A stretch of 64,000 nucleotides of DNA. Source: Rosellinia necatrix. Lineage: Eukaryota; Ascomycota; Sordariomycetes; Xylariales; Xylariaceae. Position 1 is the first letter of the stretch; every line of letters starts with the position of its first letter. The translations under genes and the position numbers were made by a program. Shown one piece after another: positions 12,048-23,402 of this stretch. The stretch covers positions 3,906,001 to 3,970,000 of the forward strand of contig JAGYVD010000003.1 in assembly GCA_021209875.1 (NCBI GenBank), given 5' to 3'. Under the pieces are notes generated by a model. That model made no database searches. It saw only the letters and a list, made by a program, of their open reading frames with translations, and was not told where the DNA came from.

Positions 12048-14450
12048 ATGCCAGAACACGAGAAGGTCGACCCCCGTGAAGAAGTGGTGGTAGATGCCGG
12101 GTATAAGATCGGGGACCGCTTACACGAGTGCTGCCAGTCCCAGGATAGCGTCTCGTCGTTATTGGCGGCAAATCCAAGCCTGACCCTGGCGGATGGGTGG
12201 CAGAAGCTCTTTCATCGTGACTATCTAGACAGACTTGACCAAGAGGGTGATAATCAAGGCGCCAGAACAGCCCCAGTTTCGGGTGAGGAGTTGCGGCGGG
12301 CACGCATGTGCGGGAAATGGGGGTCCAGGGAACCGAGCGACTTGTTCATGAGAGTTAGTTTCCATTTACGAATGATGAAGCCTAGGCTGCTAACCCTGGT
12401 AGAACCGAGTTGAGGAAGCCGTGCTGATAATCCATAACCTAGCTTTATCACGACGCATTGTGCACTCTCAATGACCACCCGGATTTTGGTGTGGTGAGTC
12501 CATGTCTTATGGGGAGTAGCGGGACTGTCCCGATGACAATCATCTCAGTGTGAGTAATTTTTCCCGAAAAAAAAAATATGTAGACGATGTTGACGCCCGG
12601 CAGGCTCCCAGATATAGCACGTCACATGTCGAATCTGATTGTCCGTGCCCAAAAAGAAGTGTTTCTCGCAACCAACTTCTGGCAGAATAGCGTCGCGTCT
12701 CGTTATATTACGGATGCCATCCGGGAACTCTCACAGCGGGCTCAGGTCAGAGGAGCCCGCGTTGTGGTGAAAATCTTATATGATCGTGGCGACCCCAAAC
12801 AAATCATTGATCCACACCATATTGTATCTGAAAGCGAATACACGGGCAACGTTCTTGATTTGCCGCCAGCAAACGACATACCGTATATTGATCTAGAAGT
12901 CATCAACTATCACCAGCCACTTCTTGGCACGTTTCACGCGAAGTACATGGTTGTCGACCGTATGATCGGGATTGTACAGAGCAATAATATCCAGGACAAT
13001 GATAATCTAGAGATGATGGTTCAAGTTGAAGGGCCGATCGTGGATTCCCTATATGACATGGCCATGATTAGCTGGTACAAGAAACTAACTCCGTCCCTCC
13101 CATGCCTCCAGCCTCACTCGGCGGGGGCTCTCGAAACGACAGGCTTTGGTGCAAGTCATACTAACATGTTCTCACCGACCGGTTCAATTAAGGGGCATTC
13201 GGCTATCGTTGATTCCGCTAAAGTGCCGAATAATTCCAGATGTTTAAGAAACGATCCAAGAACACCTGAACAGTCAGGGAAAGATGCACTCACTTCAACT
13301 CGACGTTTCGCGACTATCGACGATGTATCATCAAATGCCCAGAAGCCCAACAGTCCTCTGTCGGTACAATCACAACCGTATGCAAGTAAGACATGGCCAG
13401 AGCACACTATAGACGACCCTCACAACGACAATGATCTTGCAAGCGAAGTCTCTCGCGTCCAGGCCGCAGTCTCAGCTAAGCCGGACGAAACCGCTATGCA
13501 AGCTGTAACAAGACATCTAAATCACAGTTTAAATGTAGGATATCCTGGCGACGCGCCTGACTGCGACCCAGCCGATGAGATGACGCCGTATGTTCCCCAT
13601 CCAGCACATGAACCGTTCCCGATAGCACTCGTAAACCGTGCCCCTTATGGTCGCCCCAACCACAAGTCCACGACGAACCCACAGAATGCGGCATGGCTGT
13701 CAGCGCTACGCAACGCGCAACGAAACGTATTTATACAAACACCAACGCTGAACGCCCAGCCTCTGATTCCAGCTATCGTGGCGGCTTGTGAGAGAGGCAT
13801 TGATGTTTATTGTTATGTATGTCTAGGGTACAACGATGCGGTGAGTATATCATTACAGCCTTTCCAGCCACTCAGTAACTATACCCTCCCGTTACTATCA
13901 TCACGGTAGAACCGCCTGCATATAAATTTCTTGTCATTTATAGTAGATTTATTTAGTTTGACTAATTATTCGCAAGGGGGAAATGCTTCCAATGCAGGGT
14001 GGCCATAACGACAAGATTGCACACCAGCTATACACCACGCTCTCGCCCGCCGGACGGCAACACTTACATTGGTACTGGTACGTAGCCAAAGATCAGACCC
14101 GCCCAATCCCCGCCGTCCAGAAGAAGCGTAGTTGTCATATCAAACTGATGATCGTGGACGAACGCGTGGGCATTGCCGGGAGCGGCAACCAGGACACGCA
14201 ATCCTGGTTTCACAGCCAAGAGGTCAACATCATGCTCGATAGCCCGGAGATATGCCGCGCGTGGATCGACGCGCTTAGACGCAATCAGAATACGGGGATC
14301 TACGGTGCGGTGGACCGTGAAGACGGCATCTGGAGAGATGAGCAAGGAAAGGGGGTTGAAGGCGCCACGGGTATTGATGCTGGTCGATTCAGTTGGTTTA
14401 ATGGGTTTATTGGCGCGATCAGGAGGTTTCAGGGGACAGGGGGGTTTTAA
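12048..14450 (+). CDS. Phospholipase D-like protein with two HKD motifs
   Basis: Four exons (12048-12353, 12443-12549, 12604-13840, 13977-14450) give 707 residues. For the second intron I chose the strong GTGAGT donor and the CGGCAG acceptor because they yield I-S-V-L-P-D-I-A-R-H-M, fitting the family; for the third, the GCAAG acceptor gives N-D-A-G-E-M-L-P. Two phospholipase D signatures are intact: HAKYMVVD starting at His249, followed by S-N-N-I-Q, and HIKLMIVD starting at His604, followed by G-S-G-N-Q-D. In this superfamily the two HKD motifs make one active site that cleaves or transfers phosphodiesters, usually of phosphatidylcholine. About 350 residues separate them, of which some 190 (about 300-490) are a polar, low-complexity insertion. 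There are no PX or PH domains, unlike Spo14-type PLD, so this is the short fungal PLD-like group. No signal peptide is evident. Confidence 0.88.
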
Positions 14451-15078
14451 ATAGAGGAATTGGCTTATGATGGGGTATTGGGTAGTGTAAATGTGGATAG
14501 TATTGATTCTTGAGTTAGTTTTCTATTGTATTTACATACCTTAATACTCTATTATACCTTTATTCCTGCTCAGCTAGCGTTTTTTTTCCTCTCTATTTAT
14601 TCTATGCGGGCAGTAACATAGTAATCCAATGCAGCTACTTTACCTCTCGCCACGACAGCCTCCATGATAGTATAGCAAATAGGCTAACATTGACACTCTG
14701 GTAGATAAAGTATGAAAATTAAGATACGGTCATATTCTATGCTTTGTCTTGTCAAGGCCAGTGCAACAGGGTTTCTGAAAGTTACTGGCCACCTCTAAGA
14801 CCACTATTGGTCAAAGAGAACAAACTCTGTTGTGATTTTGTAAACAATATAGACTTGGTCCAAATGCCAAATCAACAGGTCCATTGTTTGCTAAAAAACA
14901 AGTTTCTTGTTCAAAATTAAAGATACATCTATAAATAATCGCAACGCATCCGAGCCAAAATCAGGATTCCCAAGCTTTCCCTACTATCACACCACGCGGT
15001 ATCCCATCATTATTTGTGAAGGTAAGCATAATAATTCCCTATTTTAACGGTAATATCTACCTTCCCCCTATCACGATC
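14451..15078. other. AT-rich intergenic
   Basis: No gene is seen. The sequence is clearly richer in A and T than the flanking genes. The end, around 14930-15015, has a TATAAATA-like piece and a CT-rich stretch that could promote the small orphan gene downstream. Confidence 0.45.
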
Positions 15079-15588
15079 ATGTTCCAAGAGGATCTACAAG
15101 ACACATTCAAGACAGAGCCTCTTACTCCAAAGGTTCTGACAGCCGATGACTCGAGCGACCTCCGACCCGAAGATGAGGATGATCTGCAAGACATATTTGA
15201 GACAGAGCCTCTGAACCCGACTCTACTGACAGTCGATGACACGGGCGATTTCCTACTAAACGATATGCTTACCAAGTCCCGCCGCGGCAGGCCTGTGGGC
15301 AAGAGGGAGCTGGCGCAGAAGCTTTGCTCGGCAAGCATCGCCCCCGTTTACGAGCGCGCCGCGCGCCCACATTGCTTTCACGAGAGCAACTTAGTCTCGC
15401 CCCGAGTACATTACTACGAGGCCAAAGTTGGGTTGAAGAACCGGCGGCGGCGGCGAGCTGCCAGTGCCGCTCAAGAGGGCTATCGCTTCTGGGCCGGACA
15501 AGATCTAGAAGATGGCGTTCGGCCTCGCTTGGAGGCTCGCTCAAGAAGGGTTTCATCGAAGAAGAAGTGTTTCTCAAAAAAGGCTTGA
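15079..15588 (+). CDS. Small orphan protein with a 30-residue tandem repeat
   Basis: The frame from the ATG at 15079 codes for 169 residues; it is also open upstream to 15016, but only without an ATG. Residues 5-34 and 35-64 are two copies of a unit beginning D-L-Q-D and continuing F-x-T-E-P-L-x-P, then L-T-x-D-D, which is a real internal duplication. The C-terminal half is very basic, with an R-R-R-R-R run and a K-K-K end, so the protein is acidic at the N-terminus and basic at the C-terminus. No signal peptide, membrane helix or known domain is seen. The repeat and uninterrupted frame support coding, but I know no homologue. It could be a lineage-specific gene or a chance frame over a duplicated piece of DNA. 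Confidence 0.4.
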   Translation: MFQEDLQDTFKTEPLTPKVLTADDSSDLRPEDEDDLQDIFETEPLNPTLLTVDDTGDFLLNDMLTKSRRGRPVGKRELAQKLCSASIAPVYERAARPHCFHESNLVSPRVHYYEAKVGLKNRRRRRAASAAQEGYRFWAGQDLEDGVRPRLEARSRRVSSKKKCFSKKA

Positions 15589-15905
15589 AGAGGGTCGTCG
15601 AGATGATAACACTACTAGGGTGAGAGGAGCGCACTCTCATTCTAAGATTTCTCGGTAGGCGATGTACTGTCTTTTTAAGCAGAACATAGATAAATAATAA
15701 ACACTTTATCTTTTTACCAGCTACTGCTATTGTGATAGTGTATATGTATTGATGCCTGTGACTGTTACTATTTTGGAGCGGAAACTAGATTACAGTTTTC
15801 GTGCCGGGTGTCGTTGACCGCCAAGGGAATAATTCTCGATAGAAATGTATGGGTAGACACGATTGGATTCGCGAGTTCGGTGTCATCGAGGAACTAGTCT
15901 CCAAA
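15589..15905. other. Short convergent intergenic region
   Basis: This lies between the orphan frame and the 3' end of the S9 peptidase gene on the other strand. It holds AATAAA-like signals near 15694 and nothing else that I can support. Confidence 0.45.
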
Positions 15906-18269
15906 CTAACTACTACTAAATCCAGTAGGAGCGTCATCTGCGTGCCTCTGCCCTGAGGCGACTCCCGTAAATTTGTTGATCCAGGCAAACACAGATCGAT
16001 ACCATTCAAGAGAGTTTTCTTCTTTCACTATTTCGTGACCCTCATCCGTAAACGTTAGAAACTGTGACGGCACTTTCAAAGACTGCAGGTTGTTGTATGT
16101 GGCTAAGCCTTCGCCAACGGAGGAGACAGTATCTTTCTCGTTATGGATCACGAGCATGGGGGTTTTCCAATTCCGAAGTAGATTTGGATGCGCCGGGTTA
16201 TAAAGCTCTAGAGAGTTTAGGCTGATCCCCGATGGAGGAGGATTGGATCGTAGGGCCAGAGATCGTGTACTAAATATCCCAGCATGGCAAACCATGGCTT
16301 TGAACTGGATGTGAAAAACGTCAATCATACAACATACGAAGTTGTACGAAACATGAGAAGTTATATGAACTTGAGTTTACTTACTCGCCTAGAAAGAGGG
16401 CGCCCCTGAATCAAGTTCATCAAATAGCCACCATATCCAGCCCCGGCAATAATGGCGTTATCGACATCGATGCCTGGAATATTTCTGAGAGTGTGTAGAC
16501 AATTGACTAGATCATCATAGGGTCGTCCGTCCCAGTCGCCGTAAATTCCTGCAGTACTTAGAAAGATGCAACTACTTTCGAGGCTTCAATATGAACGCAC
16601 CTGTTGCGAAGTCTTGTCCATACCCAGTGCTGCCTGTAATGTTGGGGAGGACAACAACGTAGCCTTGTTCAGCGAAGGCCGCAGCGTTCCACTATCTCAC
16701 GTCAGACGCAGTTGTCTCTTTTATTCTGAGAATCATCCTTACTTTCATATCCCACGCGTTCAGCCATGCGTTGTTGGGAGTGCTGCCGTGTACTAATATC
16801 GCCAGCGGCAGCTTTTTCGTCGAATCGAAATGCCGGGGTTTCACGATCCACGCATGAACGATATAGTTTCCGGCACCCTCAAAGTAGACCTCCGAAACTT
16901 GAGTTGACGACAGACCAAGCTTGGAGCCGTGGTTCGATGATGAGGATAACATGGCTGGCTCGGAGAAAGGGTCATGAGAAACTACCTGATAGAGACAACT
17001 GTCGACGAAGGTTGAGCTCGTCACCAAGGCTCCATTGACATCATTTCGTCCTAGGGGGTAAAATGCTGACACTGTTCCATTGCGCAGTAGGGGTCGGGGA
17101 TACGCGTTCGGCTGAAGGTCGAGATGGTAGAGCCCGACCTGGCCGCAGTCGTTCGCCGTGATGTACAGGGAGTGGCCGTCTGCGGAAAATCGAAAACCAG
17201 TTGGTGCCAGGGGCCAAGGTTTCCCGGTTACCATGCTGAAGACGCCGATAGCTCTCTGTGATTGCATGGTAAGGTATATGTAGATATGCGATCTCTCATG
17301 ATTCGATCCCTCAGTTCTCAAGAAGCCTATCATAGAGCCGTCAGGGCTGAATTGCGGCATGGCGTATATTCCAGGAGAGTCATCACCCTGCATCAGGGCC
17401 TTGATTTCCCTTGGGGCTTCACAAGCCCCAGTGCTGAAAGAGTCTATGTTGATCAAATAGACATTGCTGGCGTCACCCCCAGCTGGACCGCAGGGCTCAG
17501 TAGTATCGACGGCAACTACAATCCTACTTTCACACAAGTCGTACTGGTTCTTTAGATCCCCATAACGGCCCATCATGTGAGGTATGTGTAAGTCGGTGCC
17601 TCCTAGGGCGTTATGTAGATCGTCAGCAATGCTCCAAGTACCGTCTTGCTTCGATAGGACGGAGTACCAGATGGTGTAGGTGTAAGGGGGCATTTGTAAG
17701 TCTCCCTATGGGCAACATTAGCAACCGAATGTATTGTTATACATGAGAAAGACGTGGGGTTGGCTCACATGCCGTAGTAAAGAAGAGCTATACACTCTCG
17801 CACCGCGAGTCCCTATGGTGTCCGTATTTAATAGCTTGCCACGTGTATCTGCGTAGCCCAGAACGGTAAAAGCTACAGTCCCATCGCTAAGGCCTTTGGT
17901 CTTAAGACACTGCACAGGGGCTCGGATGTAGCCAGCAAGAGAAGGTTCCGGAGGGACACGGTCGACGTCCATAGTGAGAACGAACGTAACGCCCATGCGT
18001 CCGTTCCGAAGATAAATGATGGTGTTGGTGCCATCACCAAGCCAACTGGGCTCATAGGCCTCATCGTCGCTGAGAATGAGACTGGAGACCCCGGTCGTGA
18101 CGTCCAGTGTATGGAATCCTTTCCGAGCCTTCCCGCTGATGTACGCCGACTCGGTATACAGGGCGAGTGTCCCGTCGGGGTTGGGTACAGCTGGCCCTCT
18201 CCGGGGGGCTGAGATCAGGAGCTCAGGGGTAAGGTTACCAACAATCATGTTGAATGGACAATAGCACAT
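15906..18269 (-). CDS. S9C prolyl-oligopeptidase family protein, DPP5-like, nucleophile Ser missing
   Basis: Five exons (18269-17769, 17705-16743, 16691-16601, 16548-16385, 16304-15906) close in phase to 705 residues. The first in-frame ATG is 18269; a second at 18248, just before L-T-P-E-L-L-I-S-A-P-R-R, is equally plausible. The N-terminal 450 residues carry the beta-propeller pieces of dipeptidyl-peptidase 5 (P-N-P-D-G-T-L-A-L-Y, S-P-D-G-S-M, F-S-A-D-G-H). The alpha/beta-hydrolase domain follows, with L-V-H-G-S, G-S-T-G-Y-G and I-Y-G-D-W-D-G-R-P-Y-D-D-L. Where the family has G-A-S-Y-G-G, this protein reads G-A-G-Y-G-G (Gly556, codon 16436-16438), so the nucleophile serine is absent. The Asp631 and His663 positions are kept. 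The frame and splice sites are otherwise clean, so this looks like an expressed pseudoenzyme rather than debris. No clear secretion signal is seen. Confidence 0.88.
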
Positions 18270-20064
18270 GCAGGAGACGAGGCTCTTCCAGCAGACCGCA
18301 ACAAGCAACCCATGATGAGATACGCTCTGCTGACGGGAATGCTTAAATGTTTAGTTAAGGATTAAGGGTTGATGGGATTACGCGGTCTTGCGTACTCCGG
18401 GGCACGAGACTCGCCGCGCCGGGGAAGAATGTGGCAGCCTAGAGTACATGACATGCAATAGTATTTCCCCGTTACACATCTTGGCTGCTGTGCCGACGAT
18501 TCACTGAGACCATTGGTTTTCTTTTTTTCCATTGAATTCTTTTATTTTTATTTTTTTTATCTATTATTATTTTTCCTTTTTCTTTTTTTTTTTAAAAAAA
18601 AAATCTCCCCCTTAATTAATCCGGCGGTTTCGCATTATAAATTGTAAAGCTAGGGATCTCTAGATGCTATTTCATCTTTTTGCCTTTTCATAGATATTAT
18701 GAACAACTCACCTTGCGCTGGCCAGGGTAGAACTGGTGTGTTCCCGTAGAACCAACATGATGACGTCTTCAATACTTTCCCGATGGCAGGGAGAGAGAGA
18801 GAACAAAAGAAAAAAAAAAAAAGGAAAAAGAGGGTCTACACCCTGCTTGTCTGTTTTGTACTTCTTTTATGACTTCCACTAAAACGAAGGTCTATGCGTT
18901 GGTCAACTAGCCACGAAGAAGTTAAGTACTTTGGCTAGTTATATGATATGTCTAAAGAGGTACTTAGGCAAGGTAATTATTTAGCCTGGCCTATCCCTGG
19001 GTTTACCCTTCCCAGACAGGCATAAAAGAATTAATAATAGCGTCAACCAGGTAGAGATATCAAAGTCGGTATGAAGCAACTATGAAGTAAGTTTATATAA
19101 AGAGCCCAATCCCACTTGGGAAGGACATTCATGATCTGAAATAAACACTTACCTAAGTTACAGTGCACTATAAAACAACAGCCGAGAATGGTTGCATAGA
19201 CAAATGCGCAATGGGGGCAATGGGGGCAATGGGAGCCATGGATGATTTAAGCCGGTCCTGATAGGCCCGGATAACGTCGGGAAATGAAGAGCTAGCCTAT
19301 TGCCCAGGTGCTTTCATCCAGGTACCTATATCAAGGTACCGAGGGGTTTATCTCCGAAGTCGGACCTCCCTCTGCGGCTAGATTGCTCCCAACAAACCCC
19401 ATTCCCTAACTTAGGTACCTCAATTTCCAGAGTCTAGACGTGCAGCAACATGAAGAAGTCAATGCCAGATGGTGGTGGCATTCATCATCCATGTATGTCG
19501 TAAGACGCCACATATAAAATGCCACATATAAATGCATATGGTATATCAAGGTTGACTCTATTATGATATGACCCCATTTGGGCCATTGACACAACTCAGA
19601 TTTGCTGTTCCCCCGTCGCTCTTCCTAGAACTTGGCTATTCGCTGCCGAGCGAGAGAGCATCAGTGAGGGTCAGTGAGGATCAGTGAGGATCAGTGAGGA
19701 TCAGTGAGGATCAGTGAGGATCAGTGAGGATCAGTGAAGACGAACAGTTTATTACTGGTTGACATACGAACAGACAGACAAACAGACAAGGCTATATATA
19801 GATGCTGAACTAATGATGCCGTCGTGAACTCCGAGGGAGTGTTGTTGAACAGTGGCTGCCGGCCGTTCTGTCGCCGTTCTGTCGCTGAGAGCTTTACCCA
19901 ACCATCGATCATCGACTATCAAAGCATCGGCCATCGACCAGCAGGCATCGGCTATTTACCATCGACTGTCGACCGTTGACCGTCGACCGCCGATCATCAA
20001 CTGTCAGAGGGGGTCCTCTACGTAAGCCACGAAGGGCGGCGAAATACCTGACCTCGCCAGAACC
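18270..20064. other. Divergent intergenic region, 1.8 kb
   Basis: This lies between two genes transcribed away from each other. It holds T-rich and A-rich low-complexity tracts (about 18520-18610 and 18805-18835), a triple 9-bp repeat (gcaatgggg) near 19207-19233, a 10-bp minisatellite at 19661-19740, and many GTCGAC/ATCGAC-like short repeats at 19900-20005. No gene is supported. It should contain both promoters. Confidence 0.6.
19661..19740. repeat. Minisatellite, eight copies of tcagtgagga
   Basis: Eight head-to-tail 10-bp units run without interruption; units 2 to 7 are identical, while the first and last each differ by one base. It lies about 325 bp upstream of the next gene's start. A 10-bp period places each unit on nearly the same face of the helix. 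Confidence 0.95.
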
Positions 20065-21118
20065 ATGCCGGCGCCAGCCCTTCCGCTTGATGCGAAACAT
20101 CCCGTCGCGGCATCGACCAAACAGCAGCCCATCGAGGTGCCCTCAAAGGCATCCCGCCCATGGAACACCAAGAACCTCGGCTTGCGGCTCGGCGCTGATG
20201 CCGTGAGCGCCGCGTGCGCCGCATCCATGATCGCGCCCGTTATATCGATCATCGACAGGTCTGTATCCACCACCGCCACCACCATCACCACCACCACCAC
20301 CACCACCATCGCCACTGCCGCTGCCGCCGCCACTGCTGCCGCTAATTCCGGTTGCACCTCATACCCCTCCACTGTATCGAGACTAACCGACACTCTCCAG
20401 GTCCATAATGGAAAACGCCTCCGGCCGCAGCACCCTGTCCTCGAGCCTCAAGACCTCCCTCCGGACCCTCCTCACGCGCCCGCACGCCCTGCTGTTCTCG
20501 CGCCCGGTCGCGCTCATCTTCATGCTCTACGGCGGGACGTACCTGACGGCGAACGCCCTCGACACGGCCTCGTCGGCAGCGCTGGGCCGGCCGGCGACGT
20601 ACGTGTCGTCGGGCACGGCCAAGTTCGCCGCCTCGTCGGCGGCCAACGTCGGGCTCTGCATCTACAAGGACCAGGTGTACGTGAGGCTGTTCGGGCCGGG
20701 CGGGGGCCCGCCGCGCCCCGTGCCGCCGCCAACCTATGCCCTCTTCGCCCTGCGCGACTGCCTCACCATCTTCGCCTCCTTCAACCTCCCCCCCTTGCTC
20801 GGCCCCGCCCTCTCCGACCGCCTCGGCGCCGAGGTGCGCCGCCGCGTCACCGGCGAGACCCTCGCCCAGTTCGCCGCCCCCGCCGCCGTCCAGCTCTTCT
20901 CGACCCCCATCCACCTCCTCGGCCTCGACTTGTATAACCGGCCCGCCGCCGCCGCTAGTGGCGCTGGCGCCGTCGCCTGGTCCGACCGCTGGGCCCTCGT
21001 GCGGAAGAATTGGCTCATCAGCTGCGCCGCCAGGATCTGCCGCATCGTCCCGGCCTTCGGCCTTGGCGGCACCGTCAACATGAAGGTCCGCAGGAATATG
21101 ATGGAGAAGCTCTCTTAG
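20065..21118 (+). CDS. Conserved fungal membrane protein of unknown function
   Basis: Two exons, 20065-20258 and 20401-21118, join through an AG|G arginine codon to 303 residues. The 142-bp intron is filled with CAC/CAT and GCC/GCT trinucleotide runs and ends CTCCAG. The junction gives I-S-I-I-D-R-S-I-M-E-N-A-S-G-R, which agrees with the conserved look of the region. Several moderately hydrophobic segments are present (around A-D-A-V-S-A-A-C-A-A-S-M-I-A-P-V, L-I-F-M-L-Y-G-G-T-Y-L-T-A-N and the stretch after Y-A-L-F-A-L-R-D). From memory, similar proteins occur across filamentous ascomycetes without a known role. The length would suit a mitochondrial carrier-like membrane protein, but I see no P-x-[DE]-x-x-[KR] signature, so that remains a guess. 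Exon 2 is strongly GC-rich at third codon positions. Confidence 0.78.
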
Positions 21119-21453
21119 GGTGGTGATCTTGCGGTTGGCTATTGGAATGCCACTCTTTTCTAATTCACATAGATTTGAATGTACGCTTTGAGACCATTGG
21201 CGTTCGGGGGGCCGGAGGCGGCTGGGAAATGGATAGATGATATCTGGGTTTTCTATACAAAACTATGGGTAGTGCGCAACATGACTGGCCCTTGGGTTTA
21301 GTGCCATGGGGTGGATATTTCAATAGTTGTCGCAAATAGCTCTAGACAATATCATGAGTGCGTGTGTTTCTTTATATCTGAGGCTAAACCAAAATGCTCC
21401 GGCTAGGTGTTAGTTGGGAGTATCTAGTCACAACCCGTCTATAATATGACCGC
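21119..21453. other. Convergent intergenic spacer
   Basis: This is the shared 3' region of the membrane protein gene and VPS36. Nothing else is seen. Confidence 0.5.
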
Positions 21454-23402
21454 TCAAATCATGCCGTGCGCACTTAAGGCCTCAATAACCCTCTCGGACT
21501 CCGTAACCTGTCGTGATCGGTGACGGCTTTCGCCTGTATCAATGAAATTCTCCCAGAACCTGACGCCCTCCAGGCTCTCCTCCCGACATAAAACACCTCT
21601 TTCCTCGGCCATCTCTAATTCTTCCTCAGCAACGCCAATGCTCCATCCAAATCGCTCAGCCGCATCATGGGCTGTAACGCCGCGTCCGAACAGTTGCCAA
21701 TCCCAGGGCACATCTCTGTCAGGTGGTATTTCGTGTAAATCCCTAAGCCAGGCTACTAGGGCTCGAATGGTAGCCTCGTCCGTTTGATCGCTCCTTTGCA
21801 CCACCATGACGCCGCTCTTGAAGGTTCGTAAGCGCACAGGCAGCTTTAACTTTTCCCATAGTCGGGCCGCTTTTTCGAAATCATTCGGGCTGACGAGCTC
21901 AACGCCCCCGCGGGCCCTGTTGAACATGGCCCACAGATCTACTAGACTCATAATACCACCGGCTTTTTTAAGAACACCCCGAGCGTCGTCCGTCAAGAAT
22001 TCGGCCAAATTCCTGGATAGCTCCGATAGGTAAAGTGATTCAGACCCTGAGCCGCTTCGGCCACCAACAATATCTTTGGTGGTGACAAGCCCCAGTTGAC
22101 TCGCAGATTCGGCGAGCAAAGCGTTAGCCTCGGTGGTAGCACTGTCTGTTCCAGTCCCAACTTGGCGAGCAAACGACTCTGCTAGAGCCACGATCTCTTT
22201 AGCCGACGCCATCAAAGCCTCCAAGTCTTCGAAACTGCTACCGATCATCCGCTCGTTGTTCTTCCGCCGATCCAGACCCATCCGTTCCAGGCCAGCTATA
22301 CCTGCTACTTTCGTGCGGCCGGAGCCGGAGTCGGATCTTGTCACCGAATCCGCTTCGTCTTCTCCGTTTATTATCCCGCTCATCGGAACAGGGGGTGCTT
22401 GGTGCAGCAGCCATTTCCTCTGGGTCATCGAACCCTTCAACCTTTCGTAGAATATTTTCTCGCCCCCATTTCTAAAAGATACCTTGACACTTTCGGGATT
22501 CTCTAGGCCAGTAGTACCTCCCGGTTTCAATGTCGGCCCGGGGGACTCGGTTCTCGGCGGCTGTCGCGGTAGAGCTGCCGGGACATCTTTCGATAGCAAA
22601 GGCGCACCGCATATTTCACAAGACAGGAGAGAAGGATGATTCGAGAATGTACAGCGCGGGCACTGAAATCCATCATTACTGTCGGTGTTGTTTGAGGAAG
22701 AAGAGCTTATTTGCAACGAGCTGAGACTACCGATACTGTCGAGTCCGGGTTGCGGCTGCCGACCTGACACGTTGGAAATAGCAGCCTTCAGTACTTGTGC
22801 TAAAGGTGGTTTGATTCCGCAAGCTAGGCATGGCGCCAACGGCGTGTGCGCGCTTGCAGTAGTGGGATCGAAGTTGGAGGGCACAGGGTTGGGGAAGCTA
22901 CATATCGTGCACACCCATGTTGCCGTGCTCGCCTGGGAATGATTCGAAGGCGGAGGCCGCAGCGGGGGAGCGGTGGTTGGTGAAGCCGAGGAGGATGTCG
23001 CTGTTGCGGCTGCCGCTACGGCCCTCGACTGTAACGAAGCACGCTTCGCCGGCTTAGGGACCAGCGTCACCTTCGCCGACGACTTGAGAAACCCGGCGTA
23101 GAATTCATAGCGCTCTACGTCCCTAAGATCTAATGCGACCGAGTATTTCCTCGGCTCTTGCACGTCGACGTAACAAATCCGATGTGATGTCAAGTAGACC
23201 TGGCCACATTGTTGGTTGGGGAGTTTGTACTTGCTGGGGGTGCGGACAGCACCAGACTGTTAGTAACGGCATTCAGGGCGCCGTTTAAGGTACACACTTA
23301 CCCTTCGTAGAGGCCTACATTGTCTTGGACAAACAGGAGCACTTCATCTGGCAAATATGAGGGTCGAAGGGCTGTCGTGAGATCTATTTGCTTCAGAAAC
23401 AT
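21454..23402 (-). CDS. VPS36: ESCRT-II subunit Vps36
   Basis: Two exons, 23402-23302 and 23233-21454, join through a split Gly codon to 626 residues. The N-terminus (M-F-L-K-Q-I-D-L-T, then V-L-L-F-V-Q-D-N-V-G-L-Y-E-G and L-T-S-H-R-I-C-Y-V-D) is the GLUE domain, which binds phosphoinositide and ubiquitin. Two NZF-type zinc fingers interrupt it: the first near residue 140 (W-V-C-T-I-C, later C-L-A-C-G) and the second near residue 222 (F-Q-C-P-R-C, later C-E-I-C-G). The C-terminal half, about 380-620, is the EAP30/winged-helix region with the family pieces L-M-S-L-V-D-L-W-A-M-F-N-R-A-R-G and G-W-S-I-G-V-A. Vps36 joins Vps22 and two Vps25 in ESCRT-II, sorting ubiquitinated cargo into multivesicular endosomes. 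Low-complexity Ser/Ala linkers flank the fingers. Confidence 0.93.

Noticed and set aside
12587..12603. Use of the TGTAG acceptor and ATG at 12587 as an internal start of the PLD-like gene
   Set aside because: It leaves the upstream exon out of phase; the CGGCAG acceptor at 12603 joins both parts with the expected I-S-V-L-P-D-I-A sequence.
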